A stretch of 8,931 nt of DNA, taken from the NCBI GenBank assembly GCA_019412865.1, contig DXOJ01000581.1, forward strand, positions 1 through 8,931. The letters run 5' to 3'. Both the position numbers and the translations under genes were made by a program. The DNA comes from Bacteroides sp. (lineage in GTDB: Bacteria; Bacteroidota; Bacteroidia; Bacteroidales; Bacteroidaceae). Shown here in pieces: positions 7,585 to 8,931 of this stretch (position 1 is the first letter of the stretch; the number at the start of each line of letters is the position of its first letter). Under the pieces are notes generated by a model. That model worked only from the letters and a program-made list of their open reading frames with translations, was not told where the DNA came from and made no database searches.

Positions 7585-8742
7585 AGAACTACGTTTCTAA
7601 ATTTGATATTATTATTTGTTATAGTAGGCTGTAAACAGCCTACTATAAACAAAGTTCAGCAAGCGGTGGAAGCGCAAGCCAAATTACTTGTGGATAGTGG
7701 CTTGATTGCTAATGAATATGTAGTATTATATGAGTTGGCTATTAATGATTCCAATCATATATACAGTATTCAAGCAGCTGATTGTCCGGCAGATTTAAAA
7801 TTTGAATATCCTTCAAAGATCATTAAGCACAAGGATAAGTATCTCTGTTTTATAGAATTGGATGAGGCACCGATGTCTGTAAAGGAAATGATAGAGGCGT
7901 CTGGTTATTCGGGCAATCTTGTGGTAGAAGGAGGCGGGGGAAAGCGTTGGCTTTTGGTTGTTTCCAAACTTGGAGAAAAGAAAATATTAATAGATACTTC
8001 GTTGCTTAGGGGATGGGACACATATTTTAATATTACGGAATTGTGGCCCTATTTTTCGGGATATGTGAAAGGATGCCCAGTACAGATGGGGATTATGTCT
8101 CATGATGTTGAGGTGAGCGATTCCTATTTAAGTTGTAATGTGGATAGTATAAAACGGAATTTACTTTGGAATGAAAACCAGAATACTACAATGATAAAGA
8201 ACGTATATGGACAAATGTATCTGAAAAACAATACAGATTCCATTGTTTACTTGTCGTCAAGTACTAAAAAACATTATGCTGTTGTAGATGGTCAGGATAG
8301 CCTTTATTTGTCACTTGGTGATTCTTTGCCCATTATTTTGGGACCGAATGAAAAAAAAAAATTAGAATATAAAAGCCTGCCTCATCAAGATGAGTTCTTT
8401 AGAAATCTTACGTTGAAAGAAGATCCTTGGGAATATTTCTATAATCTATTTTGCAGATCAACATACAGCCTTATAAATGTAAATGGGAAAGATTCCCAAA
8501 CAAAAGTGATGTTTCATGATATTGATAATTATGGATTTAATGTTTCTATGACGTCTCCTAGTCTTCAATTTCAGATATTAAACCATGGTATATACGATAA
8601 GAAGTATGGGGAAATGTCGAGATTCAGATTTTGGTCTGATAAATGGGGGGCTATGAATAATGCTGACAAGCAGAGGCTATCAGATGATGCAGATGAAAGA
8701 TTTCAAAGAAACATGAATCTGGTAAAGGATAATAGTAAGTAA
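7582..8742 (+). CDS. Lipoprotein of unknown family, candidate immunity protein for the JAB-like toxin
   Basis: 386 residues; I recognise no family. The N-terminus is a lipoprotein signal: R2, a hydrophobic stretch 5-15, then I-V-G-C with the lipidated cysteine at C17. Residues after the cysteine (KQPTIN) lack the acidic run used as a surface-export signal by Bacteroidetes lipoproteins, so the protein probably faces the periplasm. The mature part is soluble-looking and mixed alpha/beta, with no further membrane segment. It includes a glycine run at 117-120, a region rich in W, Y and F around 140-165, and a charged, probably helical C-terminus (from about 355) ending in KDNSK. The one-base overlap with the toxin gene, similar low GC and position directly after a toxin tip make immunity the leading hypothesis, but at 386 residues it is large for one. 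An accessory lipoprotein aiding RHS export is the main alternative. An A11 tract at codons 257-260 and a hairpin over the lipobox codons are unusual. Confidence 0.88.
   Translation: MRTTFLNLILLFVIVGCKQPTINKVQQAVEAQAKLLVDSGLIANEYVVLYELAINDSNHIYSIQAADCPADLKFEYPSKIIKHKDKYLCFIELDEAPMSVKEMIEASGYSGNLVVEGGGGKRWLLVVSKLGEKKILIDTSLLRGWDTYFNITELWPYFSGYVKGCPVQMGIMSHDVEVSDSYLSCNVDSIKRNLLWNENQNTTMIKNVYGQMYLKNNTDSIVYLSSSTKKHYAVVDGQDSLYLSLGDSLPIILGPNEKKKLEYKSLPHQDEFFRNLTLKEDPWEYFYNLFCRSTYSLINVNGKDSQTKVMFHDIDNYGFNVSMTSPSLQFQILNHGIYDKKYGEMSRFRFWSDKWGAMNNADKQRLSDDADERFQRNMNLVKDNSK
7619..7648 (+). repeat. Perfect 14-bp inverted repeat over the lipobox codons
   Basis: Arms 7619-7632 (TTATAGTAGGCTGT) and 7635-7648 (ACAGCCTACTATAA) are exact reverse complements separated by AA. 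As RNA this gives a 13-bp stem with a four-base loop. It begins 37 bases after the A of the start codon of the lipoprotein gene and spans codons 13-23, including the G-C of the lipobox. No T-run follows, so it is not a usual intrinsic terminator. Confidence 0.9.
8351..8361 (+). repeat. A11 homopolymer inside the lipoprotein gene
   Basis: Eleven consecutive A residues encode the end of E257 and K258-K260. Deletion of one A places AAT-TAG directly after the lysines; insertion of one A reads ATT-AGA-ATA-TAA. Either change truncates the 386-residue product near residue 261, so the tract could act as a slippage or phase-variation site. Confidence 0.85.
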
Positions 8743-8931
8743 GCGAATCTACATGTCTATGTGTCTTACCCATGGTATAAGTTGACTAGAAAACAGCCAA
8801 TTTGTATCAGGGTATTTTATATTTTCTGATTTGAATGATTTTTAGGGTTGTATAATATTCTTCGGAATTTAATATTCGAGAGTATGCAATTTGAAGTTTG
8901 TTAGTAAAGAAAAATAGGAACTATCTAAAAT
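8743..8931 (+). other. AT-rich intergenic region, no gene seen
   Basis: No coding frame of useful length on either strand; the ATG at 8884 runs only six codons to a stop. An imperfect stem is possible at 8765-8781 around CATGG, with no T-run after it. ATTC-TTCG-GAAT at 8857-8868 is a short stem closed by a TTCG tetraloop. The octamer TAATATTC occurs at 8853-8860 and again at 8870-8877. None of these is strong enough to call the operon terminator or a promoter for a gene beyond the window. Confidence 0.6.

Noticed and set aside
7619..7648. Inverted repeat as an invertible promoter or intrinsic terminator
   Set aside because: Inversion needs two separated copies, but here the arms are adjacent; no T-run follows, and the site is inside an intact reading frame.
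7927..7950. Glycine-rich VEGGGGKRW in gene 3 as a nucleotide-binding P-loop
   Set aside because: The GK is followed by R, not S or T, the G-x4-GK spacing is not met, and no Walker B-like context is seen in a lipoprotein.
8765..8781. Hairpin after gene 3 as the operon terminator
   Set aside because: The stem is only about six pairs with a bulge, and no T-run follows it.

Overview
The window is a stretch of Bacteroidales-type accessory DNA (Bacteroides, Phocaeicola, Parabacteroides or a close relative). The evidence is the protein style: Bacteroidetes-specific RHS motifs such as GG-x-I-x-R, YIWGYRGK and NATYEEV in one protein, and a DUF6443-like segment followed by an RHS core in the next. Moderate-to-low GC and weak or absent Shine-Dalgarno sequences also fit. 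All three genes are on the + strand and tightly packed, so they are probably one transcript. No RNA gene, CRISPR array, insertion sequence, integrase or secretion-apparatus gene is visible.

Layout. (1) From the left edge to 3401: a 5'-truncated gene for a large exported RHS/YD-repeat protein, missing its first few codons. (2) 3416-7582: a 1388-residue exported protein. It carries a signal peptide, two similar beta-sandwich-like units, a DUF6443-like segment, YD repeats, an RHS-associated core, and a lower-GC C-terminal module with a JAB/JAMM-like metal-binding signature (E1280, H1324, H1326, S1333, D1336). (3) 7582-8742: a 386-residue lipoprotein of no family I recognise, whose ATG overlaps the preceding TAA by one base. 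(4) 8743-8931: AT-rich DNA with no gene.

How the genes may work together (inference): genes 1 and 2 look like the two halves of one RHS shell, split into an N-terminal and a core-bearing polypeptide. Gene 2 ends in a replaceable toxin tip of the 'JAB-like toxin 1' kind. Gene 3, translationally coupled and membrane anchored, sits where an immunity gene is expected. All three products have Sec-type N-termini and none shows PAAR, VgrG or a T9SS C-terminal signal, so the route beyond the inner membrane is open.

The points most worth a second look are: the candidate toxin-immunity pair; a JAB loop one residue shorter than the usual JAMM spacing; a perfect 14-bp inverted repeat over the lipobox codons of gene 3; an A11 tract inside gene 3 where losing or gaining one A gives an early stop; a duplicated N-terminal domain in gene 2; and a composition break inside gene 2.
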